A stretch of 64,000 nt of DNA from Phaseolus vulgaris (Eukaryota; Streptophyta; Magnoliopsida; Fabales; Fabaceae). Under the pieces are notes generated by a model. That model did no database searches. It had not been told where the DNA came from and was given only the letters and a program-made list of their open reading frames with translations. The stretch is taken from contig NC_023755.2 in NCBI RefSeq assembly GCF_000499845.2, positions 6,082,847-6,146,846 of the forward strand, written 5' to 3'. This document shows, in pieces, positions 24,410 through 36,482 of the stretch. Position numbers and translations under genes: made by a program. Position 1 is the stretch's first letter. Every line of letters begins with the position of its first letter.

Positions 24410-24830
24410 TTGAAATAGAATTAATTACTAATTTGTAATTAAATAAAACATAAATATTTGATCACTTTGGTGATTACAAATCTATCATACAAATAATTTC
24501 ATAAATAATATATTAATTAAAATAAAATTCATAACTAATTTGAAATTAAAAAAAACAGATATTTGATTGCTTTGACGATTACAAATATATCATACAAATA
24601 ATTCAAGAAATAATATATTAATTAAAATAAAATTCATCACTATTTTAAAATTAAAAAAACAAATATTTGGTCACTTTGGCGATTACAATGCTATCATACA
24701 AATAGTTTTAGAAATAATATCATTCACTAACTTTGGAATTAAAAAAAAAACATAAAGACTTGACCACTTTGGTAACTACAAATCTATTATACAATTACTT
24801 TCAGAAATAATATTATTCATCAACAAAATA
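24410..24830. repeat. Tandem repeat, about 4 units of roughly 105 bp
   Basis: A phrase like atttg(a/g)tcactttgg(t/c)gattac followed by atcatacaaata recurs near 24455, 24560, 24664 and 24757, at spacings of 105, 104 and 93 bp. Units are diverged. It lies in the leader of the copia element, between primer-binding site and gag. Confidence 0.8.
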
Positions 24831-25056
24831 TAAAAATATACATTTATGTCATTACTTTTATTTATCATAATATTTTCATCTTGCATTCAAATAAAGCAAA
24901 ATCAATTTATAACATAACAGAAATAAAAGGATAAATTAAACTTTAAAATTTATCCTCAAAAGATATTACTTTCTTTGCGATATTCATAATTTTAAAAGTA
25001 GGTTTCATAAAATTGTGAAAAACATCATTCATGAATAATCATAAATTTGAACAACC

Positions 25057-25070
25057 ATGCTCTAATACCA
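25057..25070 (-). other. Primer-binding site of the copia element
   Basis: Minus strand TGGTATTAGAGCAT, one mismatch from the common TGGTATCAGAGC complementary to initiator tRNA-Met. The adjacent sequence at 25071 begins the 5' LTR. Confidence 0.8.
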
Positions 25071-26846
25071 CACGGAAAATAAGCATATAATGATGAAAAA
25101 TAATGGACATCTTAAGGATCGTACAATATGATTCTAAGATACCATACATTCAATTATAATAGAGACAAACACTTTCCTTTATCCATGAGAGTCCCTATGT
25201 AAATAGTTTCTTCAATCACCTTTTCTCAATCTATCTCTTTAATGAACATAAATTTATTTACACTTATTACTTTAATCATAAATTATTGGAATGTAATAAT
25301 AAATAATTCCTTTGTTTTAATTAATATTCTTTTAGTTGAGTTTATTTGGGCCTTAATTATTATTTATATTAATTATGTATTTTTAACGCAAGTTGCTTCT
25401 TTTGAATCAAAACAGGAAACCGAATCTGAAATGAAGAATTAGATAATTAAATTTGCAAATATCCCAAAAAAGGAACTGAATGCATTTCTGCAAGGATATT
25501 CTCTAAAAATCTTGCACTTAAAATTCCTCTCCAAAATCCTTCAAAAATAGAGCAAATATACTTTGATAATATTATTTAAGAAAATATTTTACAATACCTC
25601 TCCCAGCAGTTCTGCTGGAATCAATTACAGTCAATGTACAAATCTGAAAAAAAAAATTAGAAACAATATATATGAAAAAGAAACGAGAAAAAAATTTGAC
25701 ACTATTTGGAAATGAAGATATATGTATAATAATTTGGAACAGGAAAATAAATATCTGATAATTGTAAAACAATAACATAAGGCATATTTTTAATCTGATT
25801 TTGTACAAGGAGAAGAAGATTATAAAAAAGACCTCAGAGGAAGGAAGAGGGAGCTTTTAGGGATCGCGTTTCAGGAAGTTTCATAGGGTTTTCTTAGTTT
25901 CTTTTCTTCTTTTTAATTCTTTTGTTTTGCCTCCGCATGGAAGACTAAGCCTTTTTGGTTGATTTCTTTGTAATTTTCCATTGAGTTCTGAGGTTTTGAT
26001 CAATAAAAGTTTTGTTTTTTAATTCTTTATAGCACTTGTTTTAATTTCTAATCTCCTAGAAAAAAACTAGTTGTTGTGAGAGGTTGTACTTGAACGCATG
26101 ATTGAAGTCTTCCTTATCTTAAACTTTGATCTCTTAGTTAGTTTGCATTGTTCTAATTAGTTTCTTGAGCGCATGATTCAAGAGAGAGGAGATAAACATT
26201 CCCATGGAGTATACGCAAGGAACAAAGTGGGTATTGATTAAACTAGTAGACGCATGCTTTAATAGTGAGTTTAAGTTGAATCAGATTGACGCATGTTCAA
26301 TCTAGTTTAGCTCTATGTGAGAATTGAAGGATGATAATCTTTATATGACCTATGCAAAATTCATTGGTGGAAGAACTTGGGGATCAACCGTTTTTTATTT
26401 GTTGTTTTAATCTTTTTTATATTTTTTGCAACTACTTTAACTCCTTTTTTATTGTTATTGTTATTGCTAACTTTTATTGCTTGTAGATATATTCTAAATA
26501 CTAATTTATTGATTTCACTATTGGATTCGTTGGGAGACGATTAGAGGTCATCTGACCACTTCTATGCTATCATCTCTCTAGCGTTAGACAGGTTTACGCT
26601 AAAGTCCTCTTAATTTGACATCAAAACAACAAGTATCACTCTTGCAATTATTTTGTTGTCACACTCTCTCTTAATGACATACAATGAAACAACCTCATTT
26701 GTAGAGACATGACCCTATTTCCTTTATGTTTCCAGTCTCTATCAAATTAGTTTTTCATCAAGTATATTATTAAATCACATTCAGGTTCAATGCCCAAAAT
26801 CTATTTCACATTAGTTCATTCTAATGTTACCTAATTTTTTAATAGA
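25071..26846 (-). repeat. 5' LTR of the copia element, interrupted
   Basis: 25071-25240 and about 26640-26846 together match 19531-19953. The intervening 1.4 kb is absent from the other LTR. The outer terminus is mutated (aga instead of aca). Confidence 0.7.
25240..26640 (+). mobile_element. Sequence inserted in the copia 5' LTR, LTR-like
   Basis: About 1.4 kb with no counterpart in the 3' LTR. It contains gttttgatcaataaaag (poly(A)-signal-like, 25996) and four GCATG words in a similar context (26092, 26167, 26248, 26288). It ends with a cgttgggagacgatt segment that recalls the LTR-leader junction of some Gypsy elements. A short word, ctctt, lies at both borders. No coding region was recognised. 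Confidence 0.5.
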
Positions 26847-27310
26847 ATGATATCAAAGAAATGAAGGGGGCTGTGTATCTAACCATTTCACAAATGACTA
26901 GACGAGAAATTGATTTAACAATTTTTAAAAGAATTTTTAATGTAATTGGTTTTGCTATAAGCATAAGGAAACTTTAAGGATGCATTGCTTTTGTGATGGT
27001 GACTATGCTGGAAACTAGGTGGAGAGTGCCCCCTTTATGAAAGGAAACCAAATTTCAAATTTCCTGAGTCAACAAGAAGAAAGGAACCATTGCACTATTA
27101 AATGCAAAAGTGAAATATAATATGAAGTGGAAGTTGTTGCACTCAGCTCCTCTGAGTATCACTCTAATATCTCAGAGTAAATTTATTTCACTACTATGGA
27201 ATGAAAAGGTTAGTGTGAAGTCTTTCACCCTTGGTTGGTTGGTGATGAAGTGTTATCCTTGTGATCACAAATCACGTATGTGGAGAAGAAGGCATTGAAT
27301 GATTGAAAAA
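26847..27310 (+). pseudogene. SIRE-like copia RNase H fragment
   Basis: Plus-strand frames carry EMKGAVYLT (family GMIGSLLYLT), KRIFNVIG, then AFVMVTML/FCDGDYAGN where the family has FxDADYAG, followed by SxxKKxNxIALxxAEAEY-like words (TIALLNAKVKYN). The frame shifts at least twice. It continues the RT relic that ends at 19530. Confidence 0.55.
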
Positions 27311-27780
27311 GACTAATCTATCGACTAGCTGTCACACAGCCTTGAACTAGTGTTCTCTTGTTTCATTATTTTCTGTCAAACACATCCTATGCCACAAAAT
27401 TGAAGCATCTATCTTTTTCCAAGCCATGGGCCTCCCACATTAAGATATTTACTAAAGGAACTACAAAACAAAAACACATCTCATAATACATGCCCACCAC
27501 CAAGTTCTAATGCCAATTTCCTGGTTTTGCTTATTCTCTTCAGGATCAATTTTATTCATTGAAATAATTAATCACCCTCTTGTGATTGTAGGAATCGGAA
27601 TCTAAAACCTCCAACATGGTCCTTTGGAAAATTAATATTGCAAATATAGGTATGAAGTAAACTATATTGTTTTAATAAATTAAAAAATTCCAAATATAAG
27701 AATAAAAGAACATGTATATAATCTTTTTGTACCCAATTTTTTTTAAAAAAAACATACATTACTTATTTTATATTTGATCG
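27311..27780. other. Intergenic, nothing recognised
   Basis: No coding or RNA feature recognised between the RNase H relic and the duplicated tract downstream of the cytosolic PGK. Confidence 0.3.
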
Positions 27781-28600
27781 ATGTAAATGTTCTCTATCAA
27801 CAGAAACAGTACCTACGCAGTTCTTTTTCATCCAAAGTACAATCTCTTCAATGAATTACACATCTGCATTTGACTTATGTCCAACTACGAAAACTTGTAG
27901 GCACATAAATTTCAAACTTAACCAACCTCATTCATAAACATATCAAATAAAAAGAATTGCAAGGAAAATAACACCAAGATTGGCCGATCAGAAAACCAAA
28001 GGAACAGATCCAAGAATCCTTCGGAAATAATCATTGCTCAAAATCATCTAAGATCAAAGTTCAATCGAACACCATAGACCCCACAATCATGAACATATTC
28101 ATATTAGTTATCCTCAAATCCAATCCGTTCAAATATTCTGTCAATATAGACAATACCCATACAAGTTTATTTTTTATCCTAAGTACAATCTCTACCATAA
28201 ATTATAGATTTGCATTTAACTTTAGTCCAATGAAGAGCTATATGCAGATCTATATGGACAACCACATTCTTTTATACAACCACATTACAACTCCCAATAC
28301 TATTATTTTAATACTTTTTTATATCATTTAATTACAAATTTACTCTTTATTATATATATTTATTTCTAAACCTATCAAGATGTATAGTTGTCACAATATC
28401 ATTTTCCTATACAGATATATTTCAAATTTAACCAACCATTCAGAAGCATATAAAATAAAAGGACTTCGAGGAAAAGAACACAGATTGGCCGCTGAGGAAA
28501 GCAAAAAAACATACGAGCAAAACTCCTCCGAAAATGGACATTGTTCATGAACAAAGCTCAGTACATCACCATAGATGCCACAAAACCATCTTATTTTGAA
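27781..28600. repeat. Diverged direct duplication downstream of the cytosolic PGK
   Basis: 27781-28090 and about 28130-28600 share the same order of landmarks: a tacaatctct...aaattatagatttgcattt segment, tttcaaatttaaccaacc, aagattggccg and caccatagat. The copies differ by many substitutions and indels, so the duplication is old. Confidence 0.55.
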
Positions 28601-28734
28601 ACGTATCCTCTGCTAAGCCTCTACATGAGCAACAATTATCATTGTACCTCAATCCATCGTTGGCTGAAACTCAACCATAACAATAATTAAAGCATAAACT
28701 TCAAAGGAATGAGTGAACCGCTCGATGTATTTGC

Positions 28735-31515
28735 TCAAGCATCATTAAGAGCAAGGACACCAGGGAGTGGCTTCCCCTCAAGAAGCTCTAAGCTGGCACC
28801 ACCACCAGTGGAGATGTGGCTCATCTTATCTGCAAGTCCAGCCTTCTCCACAGCAGCCACAGAGTCACCTCCTCCAATGATGGTTGTTACTCCCTTGCCA
28901 CTCAGCTCTGCCAGTTTCTTAGCTATGGCCTGTGCACAAAAGGATATAGTCACTTATCACAAAAGAGTCCAGTTGCTAGTTATAAAAGTTGAAGTAGCAG
29001 ATTTTAAGGCTTATTCATCAGTGCATGCAAAACTCCGCAGACTCGTCACTTAATCAAGAAAAAGGTTTTACCAGGACTGCAATAAGGGTTTTATAGATAG
29101 AAAAACATATCAAGAAATGATAACTGAAATTCTAGATCATACACTCATGGTCAAATTTAGAAGATAAGGTTTATGGATTTTTACTAGTATCATTCCCTTC
29201 TTATATAAGCATTTTGACATTTCACAGTGAACAAGAATTTTCACTTATCACATTCCTTTCATACATATCATTGTGACATTTCACAGTAAACAAGTTTTTC
29301 ACTGATGGCATTACCTTTTTAAGCATATATTAATATTAAATAAATATAAATATATAGCAATATTAATGCAGGTGCAAAAATAAAAGGCAAAATTTATATT
29401 TTTAACGATAAACTCTCAAATATTAATACTATGAAAAAAAATTATATTATACTAATATAATTTTCAAACCTATGTAGCCACATGAAACAAGTACAAGAAA
29501 ATAGATTGAAACAAGTGTTGACTATTTGCTTGAAAGATACAAAGCACTGTCAATCCATATTGTTGGAGATCACATTTAATTGTTTCACTTATTTGGATTA
29601 TCCTTTCAAAATTATAATGGATGATTTACTATATTTTATCATTCATACCTCTGTTCCTGCGGCAAACTTCTCAAACTCAAAAACACCCATTGGTCCATTC
29701 CAAATGACAGTTTGAGTGGCATCCAATGCTTCACTAAATGTCTTGATAGAATCAGGACCAATATCCAATCCCATCCACCCATCGGGGATGCTTGACGCTG
29801 AAACAGTCTGAGAACACATAAATAAAGTTAAAAGGGTATCTCAACACTTGAAACACTACTAGTTATAAGTGCATTGGAATGTGGGAAGTGAGTAATATGA
29901 ACACTCTAATCGTGGATTTCACACATTTTCCCTAGTCCCTGGTTGATCATTTGTTTAAAGAGAGTCTTCCCATGACAAAGGGAGGGGGTGTAAATTGTTA
30001 AGAACACCATACTAAACCAAACTCACAAAAATCTAGTACCTTGCTGTTAGCATCAGCAGCAAACTTGTCTGCTATGACCACATCAGTTGGAAGCAACAAA
30101 GAAACCCCTTTAGCCTTGGCCTTCTCAAGAAGTGAAGTTGCAAGGTCTAGTTTATCTTCTTCCACAAGAGATGACCCAACGGAAAGACCCTGGGCCTTGT
30201 AAAAGGTAAAGATCATTCCTCCACCAAGCAATAGAACATTAACTTTCTCCAACAAGGATTCAATAACTCCAATCTTAGAAGACACCTTTGACCCACCCAC
30301 AATAGCAGCAAATGGTCTCTTGGGGTTAGACACGGCTCCAACTAGATAATCAAGCTCCTGAAACAATTAAACAAATAACAGATTAATCAACTGCATAGAT
30401 TACATTGGTTAGCTAACATATATAATGGAGCTAGCGATTACTTCCTACAAACCTTCTGCATAAGGAATCCTGCAACAGCAGGCTTCAAATATTTGGCCAC
30501 TCCTTCTGTGGAAGCATGAGCTCTGTGGGCAGTGCCAAATGCATCATTCACATAGACATCAGCAAGAGAAGCCAGCTTCTTTGCAAACTCAGGATCATTC
30601 TTCTCTTCCTCTTTGTAGAATCTAACATTCTCTAGAAGTAAAACACCACCTTCTGGAAGTCCTGCAACCAACTTCTCAACTTCCTCACCAATGCAGTCAT
30701 TTGCAATCTTAACCTATAATCAAGACACAGTGGCACAATAAAGTAACAGTAAATCCAGTTAACAAAAAGGGGAATATCTGAACAAAAAAAATACTAGAAC
30801 AGTTAGGAGGCAAACCTCAATTCCTAAAAGTTGAGACAACCTTGGCACAAGAGGCTTCAAACTGTATTTGGGTGTAACACCTTTTGGACGTCCCTGGAAA
30901 CAGAATAGTCAAGGCAAAATCACGTTTCAAGTCACTAATACTCACATCACACTTATATGTTAACTCAATAACTAATACCCCACAACTATATTCATTAGAA
31001 AACAATCATTTCAAATTGACATGTTTCACAGATCTCATTAAATAACAAGCATCACTATGCGTAACAATTAAGTTTTTTCCCTTTCAGATTCAAATCCTCA
31101 ATAAATAAAAAATAAATATATAGACAGTGAAAGACATGGCTTTCCCAGTTACTATCAATTAAACAAACACACATAGCCAATAAAGAATCAACGAAAAACC
31201 ACAAGAGTAACAAAACCTTAAATCCAACGAAAACACAAACCCAGATTCCAAATCATTCCTACGCTAAAGCAAAACACCCAGACACATAAAAACAATGAAA
31301 AATAGTCACAAATACCATACCAAATGACTAGAGAGGATCACTTTGGCACCATAACCAGTCAAGTACTTGATGGTGGGAACAGCAGCACGGACTCTAGTGT
31401 CATCGGTGATGTTTAAGTTATCATCCAAAGGCACGTTCAGATCGACCCTAACGAACACCCTTTTCCCCTTCAAATCACCCTCCTTCAACGTTCCCACGCT
31501 CCTCTTCGTCGCCAT
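28735..31515 (-). CDS. PGK3: Phosphoglycerate kinase, cytosolic
   Basis: Glycolytic and gluconeogenic ATP-forming kinase of the cytosol. Six exons on minus: 31515-31321, 30893-30816, 30713-30453, 30357-30040, 29807-29649, 28929-28735. All junctions are GT-AG and phase 0, giving 401 aa, the usual cytosolic length. It starts [10 protein letters not shown] without a transit peptide. Motifs match the plastid paralogue: [92 protein letters not shown] and STGGGASLE. Introns 2-5 lie at exactly the same positions as in the plastid gene. Symbol follows Arabidopsis numbering. Confidence 0.97.
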
Positions 31516-31680
31516 TATCCGAAAATCTGCACAAGCCCAAATCCAAAACCAGTAAGGGATCAGAACCCTGAAGAGGAAACACAGGAAAAAACCAAACTTT
31601 GGGGGCGAAACTCACGAAAGGTAAGGTGGAAATATCGGTGTAGTGTAGCAGAGATCAGATTCAGACGAGGTGCGTGTAGG
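31516..31680 (-). other. 5' UTR of the cytosolic PGK, probably with an intron
   Basis: On minus, a donor-like CTTTC|gtgagtttcg near 31613 and an acceptor ttgtgcag|ATTTTCGG just before the ATG frame a likely leader intron of about 85 bp. This is inferred from splice consensus only; a transcript would be needed to confirm it. Confidence 0.5.
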
Positions 31681-31684
31681 AAGG

Positions 31685-31740
31685 TTCTAGAAAATTTATA
31701 GAGGTTGGTGGCACCCGTGTGTATGGCACGTGTGAGGGGT
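31685..31740 (-). promoter_or_regulatory. Core promoter of the cytosolic PGK: TATA box and G-box
   Basis: On minus, ctctataaattttc (TATA box around 31692-31702) lies about 180 bp upstream of the ATG. A palindromic CACGTG G-box sits at 31727-31732, about 30 bp further upstream. G-boxes bind bZIP and bHLH factors in plants; a role here is inference. Confidence 0.6.
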
Positions 31741-32869
31741 TGTAGCTTGTTTTGCGCTCTTTAGTGAAACTTTTTTTTTTCTGGGTGGCACTGTGGGCGC
31801 AGTGGAACTATAAAAGTGGAATCTGAGGACCAAATGTGGAGATTTGAATGCTAGAAAACATGGCAGTATTTTCAGCCCAACGTTTTTGCCCCTTTTCTGG
31901 GTCCATTGTTTGATGAAGATGCTCCAATTACCACTCAATCTTAAAACATTAGGCTTAACTTAAGTCATTTTCTTAATATACAATTTTAATTTAAATATTA
32001 GAAATTGTACTGGGTTTAGGGTTAAACCTAATTCAACTTCTGGCTTATTGCACTCATTTATATATATAATAAAATATCTTCATCGACTAAATGTATATCT
32101 CTAATATTATATCAAATTTTAATTACATAATTAATATTTTTTAATTTTTTAAAATATTAAAAAAAATTGGTTTATGTCTAACTACTAACAAAAAAAAATA
32201 TTACATATTTATAAGTGTGAGGTTTGTAAATAAGAGGCACAGTGTTAAGAGTCACGGTTTCATCTTTTATTCCACTTTTCAACGAAGCTTCTTTTCGTTT
32301 CCTTACACTACTACTTTTCTAATGGTCACCCACCAGTTTGTATTAAAACTGTTTAATTTTGAAAAATTAAATAACCAAATCTACAGTTAAAATTTTATAA
32401 AAACCAAATTTACATCATCGCAAAACTATACAGATCAAAATGTATTTAATGCTAAAAATTATTTATTAAAACTTTAATTTTAAAACTATTATGATATCTA
32501 AACGTATAATTTTTAAATCTTATTTATCTTAATTCTCTATGTCTTTTCAATGTTATTAAACATTTTACAAAAAATTAACTTCAATGATAATATTATTAAT
32601 TTGATTTTGAACTTTGTTTTGTAGGTTTTATCTATATTAATGTGATTTTCAATATAACGTTCATATAATATTTTTGAGTCTGAATATAACATCTTTTTTA
32701 AGATATTTTTTTAAGTTTTACTCTTCCATAAAACTTACACTTTCATGATTTTGTATTTATACTTTAATAAGTATTATTTTTATATGATAAAAAGTATTTA
32801 AATTTTTATGACTCACGATCTTAAATTTAAAATTTTCTCATCTTACACCACCACAATGTAATAAAGATT
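31741..32869. other. AT-rich intergenic sequence upstream of cytosolic PGK
   Basis: After a short non-repetitive promoter-proximal part, it is very AT-rich without coding signal. Confidence 0.35.
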
Positions 32870-34920
32870 TAGTTTAATTACCGTTTTCTCTTTATATTTA
32901 GGATTAATATTTAATTTACTAGAATAGTTCTTTAAAAAAATAATTTGGTCCCAAATTTTTTTTAAAAGTATGTAATGTGGTTCTTTTGTTATATTTTCAT
33001 CAACGACATTAATTGTCAATGATTTGGCACACACAATGTCATTGGTATGTAAACATGAATTGTGTAGTTATGACACATGGTATGTCCACGTAGGCACCAT
33101 CGTTTAGGATTTTATCTTCTTGGTGGCGGCAGTTCTGGTGGGTCTGCGACAACTACTGTGATGGTGAAGCCAGGGGAGGGAGTGACAACTAGGGTTTCAT
33201 TGGAAGGATAGTAGATGGAAATGAAATGGGTCATCAGCATCATCACCCAACAATTCAAATGATTGGCAGTGGCCATTTGGAAACACAACCCTTATCAGAA
33301 AAAAAAAACTAACAAAACTTACTGAAGTAGGGTTTCATGGTTGATTTGAGATGGAAAGTGAAGATGAAATGAGAAAATGAAGAGTGGAGAAAGGGAGTGA
33401 AGAACAAAACCCTAGCCGTAGGGGAAGAGAGAGAAGAGAGTATTTCCTCTCTTTCACAACCACGTACACCCCCATACAACAACAACTATGTTGCTCCCCT
33501 CCATTAACTCCACCACCACAGCCGTTGCAGACTCATCACATTCCACCATCGTCGTTGCAGACTCATCCCATTCCACCACCACAGTCACTGCCACGAAGAA
33601 GATAAAATCCTAAACGTTGGTGCCTACGGGACATACCATGTGTCCTAATTGTACATGATGTGATGTGCAATTAGATTGTTCCATGATGTGAGTTGATTTT
33701 AGAATGTTCCTTTTTAGAGGTGACACTTTACTTATGATTGAGATTTTTAACAAGTATATGGTGAGACCTAGGGAAGATCCCCATTGGACACGAACTTAAC
33801 CAAGTTGTTAAGTAAGTGTGAAGATTCACTTCCAAAGACAAAGAGGAAAATCAAAATAAGGTGATAGTGATGATGCATTGCGAAAATGGAAAGACATGAA
33901 AGGAAACAATCAAGATGGCCATGGTCGAATGCTAATTGGAAGAACAACACAAGAACACAAAGGAAAACCGAATTATAACAAGTATAAAACACAAGAATAA
34001 AGTGGCGTAATGGAAATGAAGGAAAAGGATGGAAGAAGAAAGCTTATGGTGTGAACATGAGAAGGGACACGCCACTTGGAGTATGGTTTCCTCCAAGATG
34101 AGTGTAGAGGACCGCCACTTGAGAGCTCTCAACTCATTCAAGATAAGACCTAATGCTTAGAGTAACCAAGTCTCACACAATTTGTGCAAAGTTTTCCTTC
34201 TTCTATAAAATTCAACATGAAAAATACAAGGAGTATGACACTCTATTTATAGGAATGGGTGGCTTGAAAAACAAGAAAAGCAAGGGCATGATTGGAAGAG
34301 AAAGTGGGGCGGCCAAAGGGGTTGACTTAGGTCAAAACCGCCCCTTTGGCTTAGTCTTCTAGAAGGTAGGGCAACCTTCCTAAACCTAGATGCCTTGTCT
34401 TGAAAAAGTGGGCTTGGTGCAAGCCCATTTCGCTAAGGATACTCCCTTTTATTCTCTATGAACCACACTCTAGCTTATTATATTATTTGGATCCCCAAAA
34501 TGAGCCCAAATTATTTACGAGAATGTTTTTGTGGAAAACAAGAAGGAAGAGCTTCTGATATTTTGGTTTGTATTTGGTTCTTCTTCTACTAATGCTTTCT
34601 TGAGGTTTCGTGGGGTCTAACTTTGTATACTGAGATGATTAACATATTTGTGAAGTGTTTGTTGGACCTTTAATTATTTGTTGATTTGTATCACTATGTA
34701 GACATACCATGTGTCCTAATTGCACAGTCCACACCTGCATACCAATGACACTATATGTTCAAATCATCAACACTTAACGTCGTCGATGGAAATTTAAAAA
34801 AAGAGACCAAATTGCATAGTTTTTTTAAAAACCTTGGGTCCTTATTGATTTTTTTATAAAATCACTATAGTAAGTGAATAGTGACCCTAAATGTAGGGAC
34901 CAAAAAGGTAATTAAACTTA
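32870..34920. mobile_element. MULE-like element with long terminal inverted repeats and a nested repeat
   Basis: The left end (TTAGTTTAATTACC, 32869-32882) is matched in inverse by GGTAATTAAACTTA (34907-34920). Similarity continues inward for about 200 bp, including ggtccc words, catcaacgacattaa/ttaacgtcgtcgatg and gtcattggtatg. A further inverted match joins about 33060-33125 and 33597-33655. Long TIRs suggest a Mutator-like element; no transposase is present. The right arm is split by the nested repeat at 33683-34525. Confidence 0.65.
33683..34525 (-). repeat. Dispersed LTR-like repeat, copy 2 of 3 (reverse orientation)
   Basis: Reverse complement matches 3190-3960 and 46998-47960: gggctca...ccaaataa start, cctataaataga TATA region near 34240, ctccaagtggcg, ttaacnacttggttaag, and an end at aaaatcaactcacatc. 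It splits the right arm of the MULE-like element. Confidence 0.65.
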
Positions 34921-35438
34921 AATATTTTTTCAGCCATATCCATTGCAAGGGTTTGTTAGAATAAAGTAACCCTATTTGATTTTGATTAAGTGTTTTATAA
35001 AGAAAGTATAAACACATAATTTTATAAAATATTAGATTTAGATAGACATAAGTATTTCATTTTGTTGACAGACACAAAACATCATGCTTATGTCTTGGTC
35101 TGATAAGTTTTTGCTTGGATAGGTGATAGAAACATGTGTTCTTAAGCATTTCCTGATACAATTCTAACATTATAAATGTTTATTCTACATTGCAAATAAT
35201 GTTTCTTTTAAACATCTTACAAGAGAACTTTGTGAAAACATGTCTATGTCAAAGATATCTTAAAGAACGTACTAAAGTTGTTCTACATCAACAACTTTTC
35301 TAGAAAGGCAGAATGTCATATGTTAAGACCAACAATTAATGTTTATGTTTTTGCACTTTACAATTTATATAATTTACATTTCTACAATTTACATTTCTAT
35401 CATTTACAATACTGAAAATTCTATTTTTGTCATTCTTA
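34921..35438. other. Intergenic, nothing recognised
   Basis: AT-rich sequence between the MULE-like element and the CACTA terminus. It could be the 5' part of the Gypsy relic that continues after the CACTA element, but no motif shows this. Confidence 0.3.
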
Positions 35439-35572
35439 CACTAGTGCAAAAAGGTCCATTTACGACAATACACTTACAATGCTTTTACGGATAGACATTT
35501 TCCTTCAAAATGTGGTGGCATTTTTTAAATTAAATTCATCTAAAAGGGAGACTATTTGGTAAAGTCACCATT

Positions 35573-35655
35573 TTATACGAAAGCGTTTCGTCTAAAACGA
35601 CTACTTTACCTCATAGCCGCCCTTTTAGATGAAACGCTTTCGTATAAAACAACGA
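35573..35655. repeat. Subterminal inverted repeat of the CACTA element
   Basis: ttttatacgaaagcgtttcg near 35571 is mirrored by cgaaacgctttcgtataaaa-type sequence near 35628-35651 (one change). Two direct copies of gcccttttaga follow in the same block. Confidence 0.6.
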
Positions 35656-36482
35656 CTTTACCCTATACCCGCCCTTTTAGAATCTTTTTATTACCCTAAT
35701 TCATAGTGCGCCAGTTACGCTTTCATATTTTCTTGTCTTTTGGCGCTTTGTTTTTCTCTTCTATACTCCCTATGCTTCTTCTTCATCTTAAGGCATTGTC
35801 ATCTTCGACCATTGTGTAAGTTTCTTTCGGGCTCTCTGCCTCTTCTTCACCATTGCTTTTTATTTATTTATTTTGTTTCTCTTATTTGTTTCTTTTCTCC
35901 CATTGTTATGAAGGTTTTTATACCTACTACTGTTTCGCTGCCTTGCACGGTATTCTTTGAAATTTCGTTGTGCCTCCATTTGGTTCTTCGTCGCTGTCAT
36001 TCATTGTCGTTGTCGATGTCATTAGCTCGTTGTTGTCATTGTCGTTGTCGTTGCTCTTCACCTTTACCGTTGCCTTCACGCACAAGGTTGGTGATGTTTT
36101 AATTTTTTTTTAGTGTTATTAATTTGTTTATTTTTTATTTATTATAATTTTTTTTAAAATTTTATATTATGTTATTTTTTAGGTTAGAATAGAATTATTA
36201 AATTATTAGATTTTAGATAGATTTATATTATTTAGTATTTATAATTAATTTAATGATTTTTAATTTGTATTGTTAATATTTATTATAATTTATATTTATT
36301 ATTAATTTATATTATGTTAGTTATTAGGTTAGAATATAATTATTGTTTTGGTATTGAGTATAAGGGTGTTCAACCCTCAACTATTGATACGTGTTTGTAT
36401 TGAGTTCGAGGGTGCTCGACCCTTGACAAATGTGAGATTTTACACTCATTAGTAAACACCTGAATAACCATTACAGAACATA

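Larger units (their letters stand above)
19531..26846 (-). mobile_element. Degenerate copia LTR retrotransposon with nested insertion
   Basis: Read on minus: 5' LTR 26846-25071 (interrupted), PBS, tandem-repeat leader, gag, zinc knuckle/protease, integrase, RT, RNase H, PPT, 3' LTR 19953-19531. The domain order protease-integrase-RT-RNase H is that of copia. The LTR halves are visibly diverged (many substitutions and indels) and the pol frame is broken throughout, so the insertion is older than the one at 4.9-11.3 kb. It sits inside a plus-strand SIRE-like relic. Confidence 0.85.

Noticed and set aside
33384..33605. Pro-rich open frame on plus
   Set aside because: Lies inside the MULE-like element, uses simple ccacca repeats, and has no conserved motif.
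35740..36102. 120-codon Cys/Leu/Ser-rich frame on plus
   Set aside because: Lies in the 5' part of the CACTA element, built from tcgttgtc-type simple repeats; no domain seen.
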